Positions 62,601 through 64,000 are shown, numbered from the stretch's first letter. The stretch: 64,000 bases of DNA from Choristoneura fumiferana (GCF_025370935.1 NC_133472.1:33332463-33396462), one strand, 5' to 3'. The notes: generated by a model not told the origin, from the sequence alone. Program-made: numbers and translations.

Positions 62601-62627
62601 ACTATTGGTTCCTCTTAGTGCCACCAT
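12883..62627 (-). CDS. eIF4G: Eukaryotic translation initiation factor 4G, 30 coding exons (whole gene span)
   Basis: eIF4G is the cytoplasmic scaffold of the eIF4F cap-binding complex, joining eIF4E, eIF4A, poly(A)-binding protein and eIF3. Exons joined by splice site and phase give about 1,850 codons. Approximate residues: low-complexity N-terminus 1-880; eIF4E-binding segment 883-910 (DQWSPLN then YDIMLLK); MIF4G 1033-1300 with CLCKLLTTIGEQVENEV and SSRVRFMLQDVIELRKRKW; MA3 about 1500-1620; W2 about 1700-1848 ending in an acidic tail. The length is somewhat above that of human eIF4G1. The start ATG at 62627 has A at -3 and G at +4; an upstream in-frame ATG exists but looks non-coding. Only the exon 24/25 junction does not resolve cleanly. 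Introns reach 11.6 kb and carry most of the transposons in the window. Confidence 0.95.
13159..13616. mobile_element. 458-bp MITE with TTA duplication (PIF/Harbinger-like)
   Basis: About 60-bp terminal inverted repeats start AGGAGCAGCCATACCGC at the left and AGGAGCGGCCACACCGC at the right (reverse complement). TTA flanks both ends (13156-13158, 13617-13619). The repeat shared with 4403-4510 sits inside at 13387-13514. Lies in the last intron of eIF4G. Confidence 0.8.
13387..13514 (+). repeat. Dispersed repeat shared with 4403-4510
   Basis: catcgttcatccaccatcac, ttttaccgtacaacggcaaa and a gacagagccatattt block match the copy at 4403-4510 in the same order. Confidence 0.65.
13680..13715 (-). 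mobile_element. 3' end of a Lep1-like Helitron
   Basis: On the minus strand it reads GGGCGAAGCCGCGGGTTAAG then GCTAG, the family 3' terminus. The 5' end was not found. Confidence 0.5.
14168..14269 (-). CDS. eIF4G: eIF4G exon 29, W2 domain
   Basis: Acceptor tttgtttcag, donor AAAG|GTTTGTA. Reads ITLEIFQCLHEQYIISVDGF then IAWEESQKELEGKG. The aspartate-glycine-F-x-x-W-E-E-S pattern and GKG are typical of the W2/eIF5C fold in eIF4G. 102 bp, one base in and out of phase as needed by exons 28 and 30. Confidence 0.93.
14426..14516. mobile_element. 91-bp inverted-repeat mini-element
   Basis: TAGTCATTCACGATGACGCG at the left mirrors CACGCGTCTTCGTGGATGGC then ACTA at the right, with a few mismatches. 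Its right half resembles the start of the mariner ORF at 37785-37825. Confidence 0.5.
14696..14927 (-). CDS. eIF4G: eIF4G exon 28, W2 domain
   Basis: Acceptor ctatttgtgcag, donor CAAG|GTACG. 232 bp reading DNLGKSANEEWFMRALIQAI, then CEHALFVSEA and later SCLLGIQQLMHNLEHPQG. This helical repeat segment is the first part of the W2 domain, which in animals binds eIF4A and Mnk kinases. Confidence 0.94.
15490..15960 (+). repeat. Dispersed repeat, GGCCAAGTGCGAGTCGGACTC family
   Basis: ggccaagtgcgagtcggact, cgcgcacgaagagttccgta and a gggagccccccttac block form a familiar lepidopteran repeat start. A related head is at 43327. No ORF; the type is unresolved. Confidence 0.6.
16694..16739. repeat. Hairpin inside the hAT-like element
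   Basis: gattgcaggcgcgctagctc pairs with attagcgcgcctgcaatc; part of the same fold survives in the relic at 8461-8500. Confidence 0.75.
17101..17286 (-). pseudogene. Short zinc-finger-like ORF of the hAT-like element
   Basis: 61 codons reading NPKRKTIDKWIKKHPLLIYN then IYCPKCNSRLLSWPGSSQLL. The spacing of K-x2-IDKW...YCPxCNxxL is like the BED-type or related zinc finger at the start of many hAT transposases, but the second pair of metal ligands is missing. Probably a remnant. Confidence 0.4.
17586..18814. other. Intronic stretch, mostly unassigned
   Basis: Part of the eIF4G intron between exons 27 and 28. Apart from the inverted repeat at 18167-18265 I see no gene or recognisable element. 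Confidence 0.4.
18167..18265. repeat. Short inverted-repeat element
   Basis: GGGCCATAAGGGGATTAC and GTAATCCCCTTCTTACGCCC are imperfect inverted ends about 60 bp apart, with a GC-rich centre. Confidence 0.55.
18815..18897. mobile_element. Truncated copy of the CATCAG-end MITE
   Basis: gacacgtccattggcattat, gacatgcaaacgattatcaa and ggtagaccacatatttggct match the right half of the MITE at 3637-3803. Confidence 0.75.
19051..19366 (+). repeat. GGGTTCCG-family repeat, 5'-truncated copy
   Basis: Matches the family from tgacgtaaagtgggggtg through aatggctacggaaccctatg and ends with tacgacacgcttttggccgg. Confidence 0.7.
19820..20070 (+). mobile_element. SINE-like repeat 2, copy 1
   Basis: attcgactggatagcaaaca, aacctagaggcctaagatgg and tcctaccacctgcaa match the copy at 31063-31362. 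This copy lacks the caccgccgcccataaacatc segment. It ends about 75 bp downstream of the exon 27 donor, inside the intron. Confidence 0.7.
20145..20303 (-). CDS. eIF4G: eIF4G exon 27, end of MA3 and linker
   Basis: Acceptor tgacttccag, donor ACAG|GTAAGC. 159 bp, phase 0 both sides, reading VEKWLEDNKFEFLEGAKVCE and later KLLQLMNSDENCECIRGWVQ. Joined to exon 26 across an 82-bp intron with a GC donor. Confidence 0.93.
20386..20562 (-). CDS. eIF4G: eIF4G exon 26, MA3 domain
   Basis: Acceptor tttaaatttcag; donor GAACAG|GCAAGT, the standard non-canonical GC form. 59 codons reading HVTFVQVLGLCDAIIGANHG, then SMGPTFVKSKWQESGLKLND. The SMGP-x-FVKSKWQESGL stretch corresponds to SMGP-K-x-x-LWRE-GL in vertebrate eIF4G. 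Confidence 0.94.
20582..20907 (+). mobile_element. Lep1-like Helitron, complete short copy
   Basis: Begins ACTATAATATTATAAATGC and ends GTGCGAAGCCGCGGGTAA, ATTCTAG (CTAG at 20904-20907), followed by T. No terminal inverted repeats. Inserted about 20 bp upstream of eIF4G exon 26 in the transcript direction. Confidence 0.7.
21284..21545 (+). repeat. Possible retrotransposon 3' end with (ATT)n tail
   Basis: A plus-strand frame reads GAVRASPNPIMSTVAARYDS then PFMRHYEAVMTARRQIF and a stop, followed by an AT-rich 3' region and seven ATT units. The tail suggests LINE-type retroposition; I do not recognise the peptide. Confidence 0.4.
21705..22197. mobile_element. 493-bp MITE with 9-bp target duplication (Mutator-like)
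   Basis: The ends GTAAGCGTCAGGACCCCTGG and (reverse complement) GTAAGCGTCAGAACCCCTGG continue as inverted repeats for about 55 bp with one mismatch. CAATCATTC flanks both sides (21696-21704, 22198-22206). Nine-base duplications are usual for Mutator-like elements. No ORF. Confidence 0.88.
22200..23226. other. Intronic stretch, largely unassigned
   Basis: At 22440-22640 gggcacctttgaaccgggta followed by a T-rich tract and AATAAAG looks like a retroposed 3' UTR, but no coding part was found. The rest is plain AT-rich intron. Confidence 0.35.
23227..23360. mobile_element. 134-bp MITE with TA duplication
   Basis: CAGTCAAGTG and CACTTGACTG ends are flanked by TA on each side; aatgagtatc / gataagt-type inverted words continue inward. 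Confidence 0.75.
23405..23593 (-). CDS. eIF4G: eIF4G exon 25, MA3 domain (5' boundary uncertain)
   Basis: Reads VSIITKSVLHLVSTNVVSGE, then FCEFAPDLYIDIPMLYEYLG and WFMAPQIEKK; the DIP-x-x-x-Y-L pattern is a hallmark of the eIF4G MA3 domain. Donor AAG|GTAAGT, phase 0 to exon 26. The strong acceptor tttttacag at 23594-23602 gives ATCTCCGAAAG, but in the frame set by exon 24 (ending AA) this yields KSPKEK and then a stop. An acceptor 11 bases later (CCGAAAG|AAAA, exon from 23582) or an earlier donor in exon 24 (23678) restores frame. Confidence 0.85.
23670..23982 (-). CDS. eIF4G: eIF4G exon 24, linker and start of MA3
   Basis: Acceptor tttgttatcag. An S/G/A/P-rich linker (SGSKSGSMGVARSNSGS, then an alanine-proline run) precedes SKKKSVKSMIDLCLINSDNV and YHAALITEIVTVAVEK, the first MA3 helices. 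The donor is weak: AAAA|GTACGA (end 23670) or GCT|GTAGAA (end 23678). The linker codons are very GC-rich compared with nearby introns. Confidence 0.88.
24075..24155 (-). CDS. eIF4G: eIF4G exon 23, linker
   Basis: 81 bp between acceptor gtgttttag and donor TTTA|GTGAGT, reading NKDMSPSYHSKGASIERSTF then NSRGDF. Phase fits exons 22 and 24. Confidence 0.9.
25308..25979. mobile_element. 672-bp MITE, TTGTCGTTCC ends, TA duplication
   Basis: TTGTCGTTCCAATCGTTTAT at the left and, at the right, the reverse complement of TAAACGATAGGAACGACAA match over about 35 bp (also CTTTTGACAG). TA flanks both ends. A partial copy is at 35942-36232. Confidence 0.8.
26012..26161. mobile_element. 150-bp MITE with TTAA duplication (piggyBac-like)
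   Basis: CTCTTTAACCGCCA and its mirror TGGCGGTTAAAAGG are bounded by TTAA on both sides (26008-26011, 26162-26165). TTAA is the piggyBac target. Confidence 0.7.
26271..26430 (-). CDS. eIF4G: eIF4G exon 22, linker after MIF4G
   Basis: Acceptor tttgttttag, donor AGAA|GTAAGT. Reads INSIKLAPQTGLGWTHGSGT, then SLSKNMYSVLENVQTDP. The LGW-x-x-GSGTKS motif is like the region between MIF4G and MA3 in animal eIF4G. Confidence 0.92.
26514..26696 (-). CDS. eIF4G: eIF4G exon 21, RGG-type linker
   Basis: 61 codons, phase 0. LMNANPMGGGFRRDDGGRGK then RGDGRRQNNNSFMDNSNNWK; a glycine/arginine-rich, probably RNA-binding linker just after the MIF4G domain. Confidence 0.93.
26774..26900 (-). CDS. eIF4G: eIF4G exon 20, end of MIF4G domain
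   Basis: Acceptor ttttgtgtcag, donor ATTGAA|GTACTT. Reads (R)FMLQDVIELRKRKWVTKSVV then DQIQKEAEQQQRHIE. RFMLQDV-x-LR-x-x-W is one of the best conserved eIF4G signatures. Confidence 0.96.
26980..27202 (-). CDS. eIF4G: eIF4G exon 19, MIF4G domain
   Basis: Reads (G)ELYKLKMLTAKIMMYCMSY, LECLCKLLTTIGEQVENEVK and MQEIVDRKSNKISSRVR. IGELYKLKMLT and LECLCKLLTTIG match the core MIF4G helices that bind eIF4A. Donor TTAG|GTACTT. Confidence 0.97.
28037..28121 (-). CDS. eIF4G: eIF4G exon 18, MIF4G domain
   Basis: 85 bp: VKKKELHLMLNEENRRVRMR then SVGNVRFIG. The RRRSLGNIRFIGEL-like motif of MIF4G is plainly recognisable across the join to exon 19. Confidence 0.96.
28389..28535 (-). CDS. eIF4G: eIF4G exon 17, MIF4G domain
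   Basis: 49 codons, phase 0: VPADNATTPDQCVNFRALII then SKCQNQFVTEKVDEQVMKLE. NFR-x-LL/II-x-KCQ-x-EF is a conserved MIF4G helix. Donor CCC|GTAAGT. Confidence 0.95.
28613..28816 (-). CDS. eIF4G: eIF4G exon 16, start of MIF4G domain
   Basis: 68 codons, phase 0: ELYKQFRGILNKLTPQKFDT, then FEKAIDEPNFSKAYAAMCNK. The R-ILNKLTP-x-KF...VFEKAI-EP-F-x-YA-MC pattern is diagnostic for eIF4G-type MIF4G. Confidence 0.97.
28920..29083 (-). CDS. eIF4G: eIF4G exon 15, segment before MIF4G
   Basis: Acceptor aaaaatttag, donor ACTGAG|GTAAAT. Reads KSSGKPLTPSGSSSHKQVIS, LREDVRLSETENAWKPTRFK. The I-I-S-I-SLREDV-L...NAWKP-x-R segment leads into the MIF4G domain in other eIF4G proteins. Confidence 0.94.
29197..29523 (-). 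mobile_element. tRNA-derived SINE, full length
   Basis: On the minus strand: GTGGTGGCCTAGTGGTTTGA (A box), GGGTTCTAACCCCGGC (B box), body and tail as in the 10965 copy. Lies in the intron between exons 14 and 15. Confidence 0.8.
29605..29758 (-). CDS. eIF4G: eIF4G exon 14
   Basis: Acceptor ttttcag, donor AGTG|GTAGGT. Reads TAPMQEPMAFATISRPMNDS, LFPTFLKNAGMGSRNSSLRD. Corresponds to the stretch between the eIF4E-binding site and MIF4G. Confidence 0.92.
29845..29975 (-). CDS. eIF4G: eIF4G exon 13, eIF4E-binding segment
   Basis: Acceptor tattttattttag, donor CAGG|GTAAGT. Across the join it reads EDQWSPLNKSGKKCYDIMLL then KQIKDDP. DQW-x-PLN-x-x-x-KK-x-YD is the conserved lead into the Y-x4-L-phi eIF4E-binding motif. 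Here the motif is YDIMLLK, so tyrosine and leucine are kept and the last position is lysine. Confidence 0.95.
30006..30211 (+). repeat. Two-copy 103-bp tandem duplication
   Basis: tgaaattaattatattaaac starts at 30006 and again at 30109, and the two units are nearly identical, so the duplication looks recent. Confidence 0.9.
30353..30390. repeat. Hairpin
   Basis: tttttttgaaatatgta and tacatatttcaaaaaaa are mirror arms around a short loop. Confidence 0.8.
30480..30633 (+). mobile_element. 3' part of a Lep1-like Helitron
   Basis: aacggcttgaccgatttttatg and the terminus GGCGTCGCGGGCAATAGCTAG resemble the family 3' end. Confidence 0.5.
31063..31362 (+). mobile_element. SINE-like repeat 2, copy 2
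   Basis: attcgacttgatggcaaaca, gatcaccgccgcccataaac, aacctagaggcctaagatgg and aaggtcctaccacctgcaaa. Fuller than the copy at 19820. In the intron between exons 12 and 13. Confidence 0.7.
31444..31752 (-). CDS. eIF4G: eIF4G exon 12, charged N-terminal region
   Basis: Acceptor ttaattaacag, donor GAAG|GTTGGT. Lysine/glutamate-rich, ending TPTVFVPKYKYSE, which joins to DQWSPLN of exon 13 as in other eIF4G proteins. Confidence 0.92.
31911..32312 (-). CDS. eIF4G: eIF4G exon 11, low-complexity N-terminal region
   Basis: Acceptor cttttcag, donor ATAG|GTTTGT. 134 codons without domain signature (for example SIEKLAKELPTVPESIECLE). Assignment rests on phase with exons 10 and 12 and on order. Confidence 0.88.
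32845..33346. mobile_element. About 500-bp MITE, GGGGATTTGGATGC ends
   Basis: ttatcagcagtgattgggga-tttggatgc at the left mirrors gcatccaaatccccgattac-tggttatcag at the right; gcgggat / atcccgc words are also mirrored inside. Duplication not clear. Confidence 0.65.
35942..36232 (+). mobile_element. Right-truncated copy of the 25308 MITE
   Basis: gttccaatcgtttatttaac through ttatcacttcccacggtaat matches the left 290 bp of 25308-25979. Confidence 0.75.
36450..36560 (+). mobile_element. 3' part of the tRNA-derived SINE
   Basis: gcgtgggaactactgcccaa, gaggaggcctgtgcccagca and a (GAT)n tail match the end of the copy at 10965. Confidence 0.75.
36561..37390 (+). repeat. Segment shared with 44993-45295, followed by a three-copy tandem repeat
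   Basis: 36561-36830 matches the reverse complement of 45000-45295 (cgtccgacacgtcttccaaa, gcacagaaagcattcaagag). From 36812 a unit starting ggaaactagaaccgacaaca repeats at 36998 and 37193 (periods 186 and 195); each carries caaggtaccttttcccagat, which matches the terminal repeat of the 44993-47354 element. Confidence 0.8.
37781..38930 (+). pseudogene. Decayed DD34D-type mariner transposase
   Basis: The first ORF (177 codons) begins MSNHDKITRFRGL and contains helix-turn-helix text (SKTTIYRWYSDFKRDR), then SRWIPHLLSDEQKATRVNWC and GDESWIYA at the first catalytic Asp. A stop follows at once, and the rest is split over two frames: HHDNASSENN (second Asp) and PPYSRDLSPNDFLTFPKIKD (third Asp). At least one stop and two frameshifts make it dead. 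Terminal repeats not identified with confidence. Confidence 0.88.
39092..39890 (-). CDS. eIF4G: eIF4G exon 10, long low-complexity region
   Basis: Acceptor ctgttatcag, donor CTTG|GTGAGT. 266 codons: a S/T/N/P-rich part (AISDSPVIVPKLPMNIKQLQ), a long alanine-proline tract (39240-39400) and a charged end REPRERVKSEEKEKDKNKDR. No known domain. It is the largest coding exon. Confidence 0.9.
40880..41375 (-). repeat. Dispersed repeat B, uninterrupted copy
   Basis: Reverse complement matches 15970-16415 and 17516-17585 and continues across the point where the other copy holds the hAT-like element. Confidence 0.75.
41729..41814 (-). CDS. eIF4G: eIF4G exon 9
   Basis: Acceptor atcttacag-type (tcttacag), donor CCA|GTGAGT. 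Reads QDILTDLYSSNDSQYVSGDS then SERQTPQP. Joined to exon 8 it gives IIDPVTRQDILTDLY, corresponding to the RDPN-x-KDIT-x-EI motif of eIF4G. Confidence 0.9.
41896..41955 (-). CDS. eIF4G: eIF4G exon 8
   Basis: 60 bp: IRPTQTKRSHRLAIIDPVT between acceptor ttgtacag and donor CAC|GTAAGT. Phase fits exons 7 and 9. Confidence 0.9.
42252..42431 (-). CDS. eIF4G: eIF4G exon 7
   Basis: 180 bp: YYPSNSQQLQTPNLQTNAPG, then a proline/alanine/threonine-rich run and HMHQTMSG. Acceptor tgctttcag, donor TCTG|GTAAAT. Confidence 0.88.
42508..42569 (-). CDS. eIF4G: eIF4G exon 6
   Basis: 62 bp: FYQYVTPFISYTNPPNHTPP. Acceptor ttttacaccag, donor CCTT|GTAAGT. Phase matches exons 5 and 7. Confidence 0.87.
43327..44030 (+). 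repeat. Dispersed repeat, GGTCAAGTGCGAGTCGAACTC head
   Basis: Head tcaagtgcgagtcgaactcg resembles 15490; several paragraphs of the form ccaaatttcaagtc-atc-g follow, ending in an (AAAC)n-like run at 44005-44033. Confidence 0.55.
45296..45402 (-). mobile_element. 3' part of the tRNA-derived SINE
   Basis: cccagcctatatacgtccca, ggcctcctctcagaatgaga on the plus strand; same join to the neighbouring segment as at 36450-36830. Confidence 0.75.
46582..46720 (+). pseudogene. Coding-like fragment carried inside the foldback
   Basis: One frame reads IQNRSAKEAFEHQLRSFYVN then QTDSVHNVKKPWTSARILEV with a donor-like site TTTTAGAG|GTTAGA. About 55 bp upstream an ATG opens MSASQQNDL and a stop. This looks like the first exon and leader of a gene or transposon protein that was captured and then frameshifted. 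I do not recognise the family. Confidence 0.35.
46766..46876 (+). repeat. GC-rich dispersed repeat, copy B
   Basis: tacgacgagcgaagcgagga, gagccgagcgagcgaagcga and gcggcagcggccggcgaagt match 4935-5063. Confidence 0.75.
47673..47749. repeat. (GT)n/(GTGC)n microsatellite
   Basis: About 75 bp of alternating gt with gc interruptions. Confidence 0.9.
48206..48943 (-). repeat. GGGTTCCG-family repeat, reverse copy with a MITE inside
   Basis: Reads, on the minus strand, the same order as 805-1427; it is longer because of the insertion at 48352-48492. Confidence 0.8.
48352..48492. mobile_element. 141-bp MITE with TTA duplication (Harbinger-like)
   Basis: GGGGCTGTTTCACCATCCAT mirrors ATGGATGGTGAAACAGCCCC; the arms continue for about 40 bp each. 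TTA flanks both ends, and related copies of the host repeat lack the insertion. Confidence 0.88.
50036..50731. mobile_element. 0.7 kb inverted-repeat element, CTAACAGCCTTATTCAT ends
   Basis: GACTAACAGCCTTATTCATA mirrors TATGAATAAGGCTGTTAGTC; inward, a tccttgaaggctc / gattagcgct-like pattern partly mirrors. Related TTATTCATAAA ends occur at 58915-59068. Confidence 0.7.
51201..51610 (+). repeat. 112-bp tandem array, left arm of the foldback
   Basis: gttctagtgtgtacg occurs at 51261, 51373, 51485 and 51597; each unit holds ttacagcttaggctcgtgtt and gagttgtaactgtaaccaaa. Confidence 0.9.
51651..51920 (-). pseudogene. MADF-like domain ORF broken by a SINE
   Basis: From ATG at 51920: MSEWSDEKCLSLIDAYRENT, VLWNPKDKDYYKKH, then after an insertion KEDAWANIGGIINESGAA and a stop. 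LID-YREN-x-x-LW-P and (K)EDAW-x-I match the MADF fold, a Myb/SANT-like DNA-binding domain found in insect regulators and in accessory proteins of PIF/Harbinger transposons. The insertion at 51715-51822 splits the domain and shifts it out of use. Confidence 0.7.
51715..51822 (-). mobile_element. Short retroposed insertion with 6-bp duplication
   Basis: Bounded by AAATGT at 51709-51714 and 51817-51822. Carries aactctttattgtaca and a (TATG)n end. Removing it and one duplication rejoins the MADF frame. Confidence 0.7.
52040..52410 (+). repeat. 135-bp tandem array, right arm of the foldback
   Basis: ggttcgcgaa-cacgtacaca starts at 52072, 52207 and (gattcgcgaa) 52341. Units hold gtaacagtaacggttac and cgacgcgtacccgctcgcag, partly the reverse complement of the left array. 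Confidence 0.88.
53125..53480 (+). repeat. GGGTTCCG-family repeat, 3'-truncated copy
   Basis: ggttccgtagccaaaatggc then (CTGT)n and the aaagtaggggttttt block; ends before the GTGTCCGACAC terminus. Confidence 0.75.
54177..54311 (-). CDS. eIF4G: eIF4G exon 5
   Basis: Acceptor tttatttgcag, donor CAGGG|GTAACA. Reads RQQQPFIPNAAAAAAAPAPV then MYHPLMFPTHMGLPPQPYQQ. Polyalanine plus Met/Pro-rich text, typical of the unstructured eIF4G N-terminus. Phase fits exons 4 and 6. Confidence 0.87.
54591..54617 (-). CDS. eIF4G: eIF4G exon 4, 27-nt microexon
   Basis: Between acceptor acatatattag and donor AGGG|GTAAGT; reads ITGRDPYKG. It joins exon 3 (PR) and exon 5 (RQQQ) exactly in phase. The acceptor abuts a region of TA/TG microsatellite. 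Confidence 0.7.
54640..54775. repeat. (AT)n and (ATGT)n microsatellite
   Basis: A pure (AT)n run at about 54664-54713 followed by atgt-type units. Confidence 0.9.
54780..55757. other. Start of eIF4G intron 3, unassigned
   Basis: No recognisable gene or repeat beyond a moderately GC-rich patch at 54900-55030. Confidence 0.35.
55758..56133. mobile_element. MITE with cgatatttaa-rich interior
   Basis: CGGTAACATATTTTAATATC at the left mirrors GATATTCAAATATGTAACCG at the right. The interior is a string of degenerate cgatattttaatttt / cgacattt words. Confidence 0.6.
56134..56685. other. Intronic stretch, unassigned
   Basis: AT-rich with a GC-richer patch at 56240-56360; nothing identified. Confidence 0.35.
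56686..57979 (+). mobile_element. DD37D (mori-type) mariner, full length
   Basis: Ends CACCGTGGCCAATAAGTTCG and (reverse complement) CAACGTGTCCAATAAGTTTG, flanked by TA at 56684-56685 and 57980-57981. 1,294 bp, the normal size for this group. It encodes a broken transposase. Confidence 0.88.
56853..57814 (+). pseudogene. DD37D mariner transposase, several stops and frameshifts
   Basis: Starts ATGAAACAGTATCGCG. The best-kept part (57527-57814) reads YYVFQQDGGPSHTANPVQAW then NLIDFLPKHEWPPSFPDLNV and LDYFVW. The spacing from the Asp in QQDG to the Asp in VLD is 37 residues between, as in Bombyx mori-type (DD37D) mariners. Upstream parts are scattered over frames, so no active enzyme is made. 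Confidence 0.85.
58025..58289 (-). mobile_element. tRNA-derived SINE of a second family, with (GA)n tail
   Basis: On the minus strand the head reads TGGCCAAGTGGTTAGATAAC (A box) and GGTTTCGATTTCC (B box), followed by tctctggtcttggatgttta and gctgagtggggtcc, ending in a (TC)n run (58029-58060). Confidence 0.7.
58915..59068. mobile_element. 154-bp MITE, CCCCTTATTCATAAA ends
   Basis: CCCCTTATTCATAAACGACA mirrors TTTTATGAATAAGGGGG; tttgtcctt / aagggacaaa is mirrored inside. Confidence 0.7.
59185..59651 (-). mobile_element. Lep1-like Helitron with an internal (AC)n run
   Basis: Minus strand starts TATTAATAATATAAATGCGA, passes a (GT)n run (59486-59630 on plus as AC) and acgctaaaacggatg, and ends GCGTGCGAAGCCGCTGGTTA then ACTCTAG. 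Confidence 0.7.
59718..60335 (+). repeat. GGGTTCCG-family repeat, full copy
   Basis: ggttccgtagccaaaatggc to ttcgggcgtgtccgacacgc; same layout as 805-1427. Confidence 0.8.
60976..61151. mobile_element. CATCAG-end MITE, inverted copy
   Basis: gccatcagccaaaaatgtgg to gaccacttaattagctgatg is the reverse complement layout of 3637-3803. Ends about 115 bp downstream of eIF4G exon 3. Confidence 0.75.
61266..61378 (-). CDS. eIF4G: eIF4G exon 3
   Basis: Acceptor ttatatttgcag, donor CGAG|GTATGC. Reads TGHSFVPQQSQTPQTRPQYH, NFQFRPSQHGTRPNAHPR. Q/P/H-rich N-terminal region; phase fits exons 2 and 4. Confidence 0.85.
61460..61600 (-). repeat. Retroposon 3' end with (GAAA)n tail
   Basis: On plus: an aaagaaagaaaaagaaagaa run, then ataatttatttataacagca and ggtcccggctcagcatatc. 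Minus orientation, similar words near 2250. Confidence 0.5.
61729..61889 (-). CDS. eIF4G: eIF4G exon 2
   Basis: Acceptor ttcttgtgtag, donor CATG|GTTAGT. Reads TECYHPSGATGAGFMPSGTG, then a Q/P/A run (SPQQSAPPAPQQDITKNTM). Directly in frame from exon 1 (codon AGA across the join). Confidence 0.85.
62315..62627 (-). CDS. eIF4G: eIF4G exon 1 (first coding)
   Basis: Starts at ATGG (62627) with A at -3. Reads MVALRGTNSSLNSLSHACVN, then INLPLNNVSLQFIPQQANQN, ending LLTQA at donor GCTA|GTAAGT. No domain; Q/N/S-rich like the N-termini of insect eIF4G. The open frame extends upstream to another ATG (MPMIVSPLFWEWF), so the true start or an upstream splice site is not certain. Confidence 0.75.
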
Positions 62628-63720
62628 TTTAATTTCATGATATAAATCTTTAAGGAATTGAACGAGCCAAATGTTAAACCATTCCCAAAACAATGGCGAT
62701 ACGATCATCGGCATAAGGCGATTTTTTTTAATTATTTCATTTCTATAAAATCCATAAAATATTGTTTTGCCTTAACTTAACGTTTCTCTAGGGGCGTCTC
62801 ATATTTAAGAACTCTTATACAAAATACAAAATGCGATATAATAAGCACCGATAGAATATACACCATTTATTACTTCAGGAGGTTTGATCACAAAATATCT
62901 TGAGGTTACGCATGTTGCTAAAATGTTAACACACCGCATTCGCGATTTAAATACTAGTTTATTGCAGCATACAGAAAATCGATAAGGAAACGCGCGCTAC
63001 ATGGCTCTATCCTAGCTCTTAATTTAACACTAAGGCGACACTTCTACGTTTACGCGATTGATTCACTACTATAATAACGTTAGTATTAAAAAGTATTTTT
63101 AAAACATTATCCTTTTTATGAACAACACAGATTATCAACGAGAGACACAACTATGAGGTAATACACCGTAGCATTTTATTTCATTATGCCGAGCTCAGAA
63201 GGGGATGTTAAGGCAGAAAGGGACAAAGGTATGTATTGGTTCACCTCCACAATTTTGGGGCGTCACCCAGCTCTTTACCCCTACACCCGTAGCCTGTTCG
63301 TAAACTAGATGTAGTAAGTCTCGCTCGCAGCGATACTAATACTAACTGCATAGCACACTGCTTGCTCTCTTCTAAGCAGCTGCTACTGAAGTCGATACTG
63401 GGGCGGCAGTGAATCGTGACCATTTCAAAAAGATCAACGATACCTCTGTAGTATAAGTCAATGAAAATGACAAGGGGAGACATACCGTGTTTTTTTCCGC
63501 GCTTTTGTCGGGGTTGCAAGCTGTGGTGTAGTGTTTACAGGAATAAAAAAATGTGACGAAAATCGATCCAAGTAATATAAATACATAGTAAAAATAACGA
63601 AATAGCCACCATCTTTTTCAGCAGAGTAATATAATGTCAATCATCATGAACACTGAATAAGAAAGCAGTAGGTGCTAACTTCTATCCACTTCATTTTAGG
63701 CTAGCGTGTTGATAATAATG
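62628..63720. other. Upstream of eIF4G exon 1, unassigned
   Basis: Either the first intron or 5' UTR. A minus-strand frame at 63241-63519 is open but not recognised. No repeat family identified with confidence. Confidence 0.35.
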
Positions 63721-63860
63721 GGCTTAGTTTGTTTATTACGGCAGTCACGACTCACGACCAGCGACGCGGCGAGCGCGTTCTCTCTAGTCATTGCGCGGGC
63801 GAGACGCTCGCCGCATGGTAGCAGTATACCTACGCAGTGAACAGAGAAAATGCTCGGAGT
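63721..63860 (-). promoter_or_regulatory. CpG-rich block, candidate eIF4G promoter or 5' UTR exon
   Basis: Dense CpG (gcgacgcggcgagcgcgttc; gcgcgggcgagacgctcgcc) in an AT-rich setting 1.1 kb upstream of the first coding exon. On the minus strand a donor-like GGTC|GTGAGT lies at about 63750. No TATA or initiator is claimed. Confidence 0.3.
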
Positions 63861-64000
63861 ACCGTCAATCGCGTGTAGTCGTGGCCGAGCCGTTACCCAT
63901 CTTTAATTCGGTCATGCGTGTAAAAGTTCGTTCTATTGAAAGAGAACAGTCTTAGGAAAAGCAATTGGTCCGCTCCGGATCCACAACCGCGGGAAAACGT

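Noticed and set aside
62628..62714. Upstream in-frame extension of eIF4G exon 1 (MPMIVSPLFWEWF...)
   Set aside because: Hydrophobic and unlike the Q/N/S-rich N-terminus; the ATG at 62627 has better context. Not excluded.
63241..63519. 92-codon minus-strand ORF as a first eIF4G exon
   Set aside because: No phase or splice link to exon 1 and no eIF4G similarity; it could be a LINE remnant but I cannot support that.

Overview
The window is a piece of an A+T-rich insect nuclear genome, almost certainly from a moth or butterfly (Lepidoptera). It has GT-AG introns, Lep1-type Helitron ends (a 5' TAATATTATAAATG-like start and a 3' GCGAAGCCGCGGGTAA...CTAG end), tRNA-derived SINEs with A and B boxes, a mori-type DD37D mariner, and many MITE families with readable target-site duplications. 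I see no bacterial, viral or organellar gene.

The one well-supported host gene is eukaryotic translation initiation factor 4G (eIF4G). It lies on the minus strand and covers about 50 kb, from a proposed start codon at 62627 to a stop at 12883. I assembled 30 coding exons by splice sites and reading phase, giving about 1,850 codons. In protein order they hold a low-complexity N-terminus (exons 1-12), the eIF4E-binding segment (exon 13), the MIF4G/HEAT-1 domain that contacts eIF4A and eIF3/RNA (exons 16-20), a linker (21-23), the MA3 domain (24-27) and the C-terminal W2 domain (28-30). Phases agree at every junction except exon 24/25. A probable 3' UTR runs down to a poly(A) signal at 11560-11565, and a CpG-rich block at 63720-63860 may hold the promoter or a 5' UTR exon.

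Region by region: 1-11.5 kb lies downstream of eIF4G and is mostly repeats (a Helitron, several TA-flanked MITEs, a 1.2 kb GC-rich inverted array, a SINE). It also holds a two-exon plus-strand gene fragment, perhaps LRR/F-box-like, whose second exon start is tandemly copied four times. 12.9-29.8 kb holds the compact conserved C-terminal exons, with large transposon-bearing introns between exons 25/26 and 27/28. 29.8-42.6 kb holds the 4E-binding and N-terminal exons and a decayed DD34D mariner. 42.6-54.2 kb is one 11.6 kb intron packed with nested inverted-repeat elements. 54.2-62.7 kb holds the first five exons and a near full-length DD37D mariner.

I did not find a convincing new biological system. 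The most interesting signals are the nested foldback elements in the 42.6-54.2 kb intron (one with an 8-bp target duplication, internal inverted satellites and a SINE-broken MADF-like ORF), a hAT-like element whose empty site can be read in a second copy of its host repeat, an unusual eIF4E-binding motif, and a frame problem at the start of an MA3 exon.
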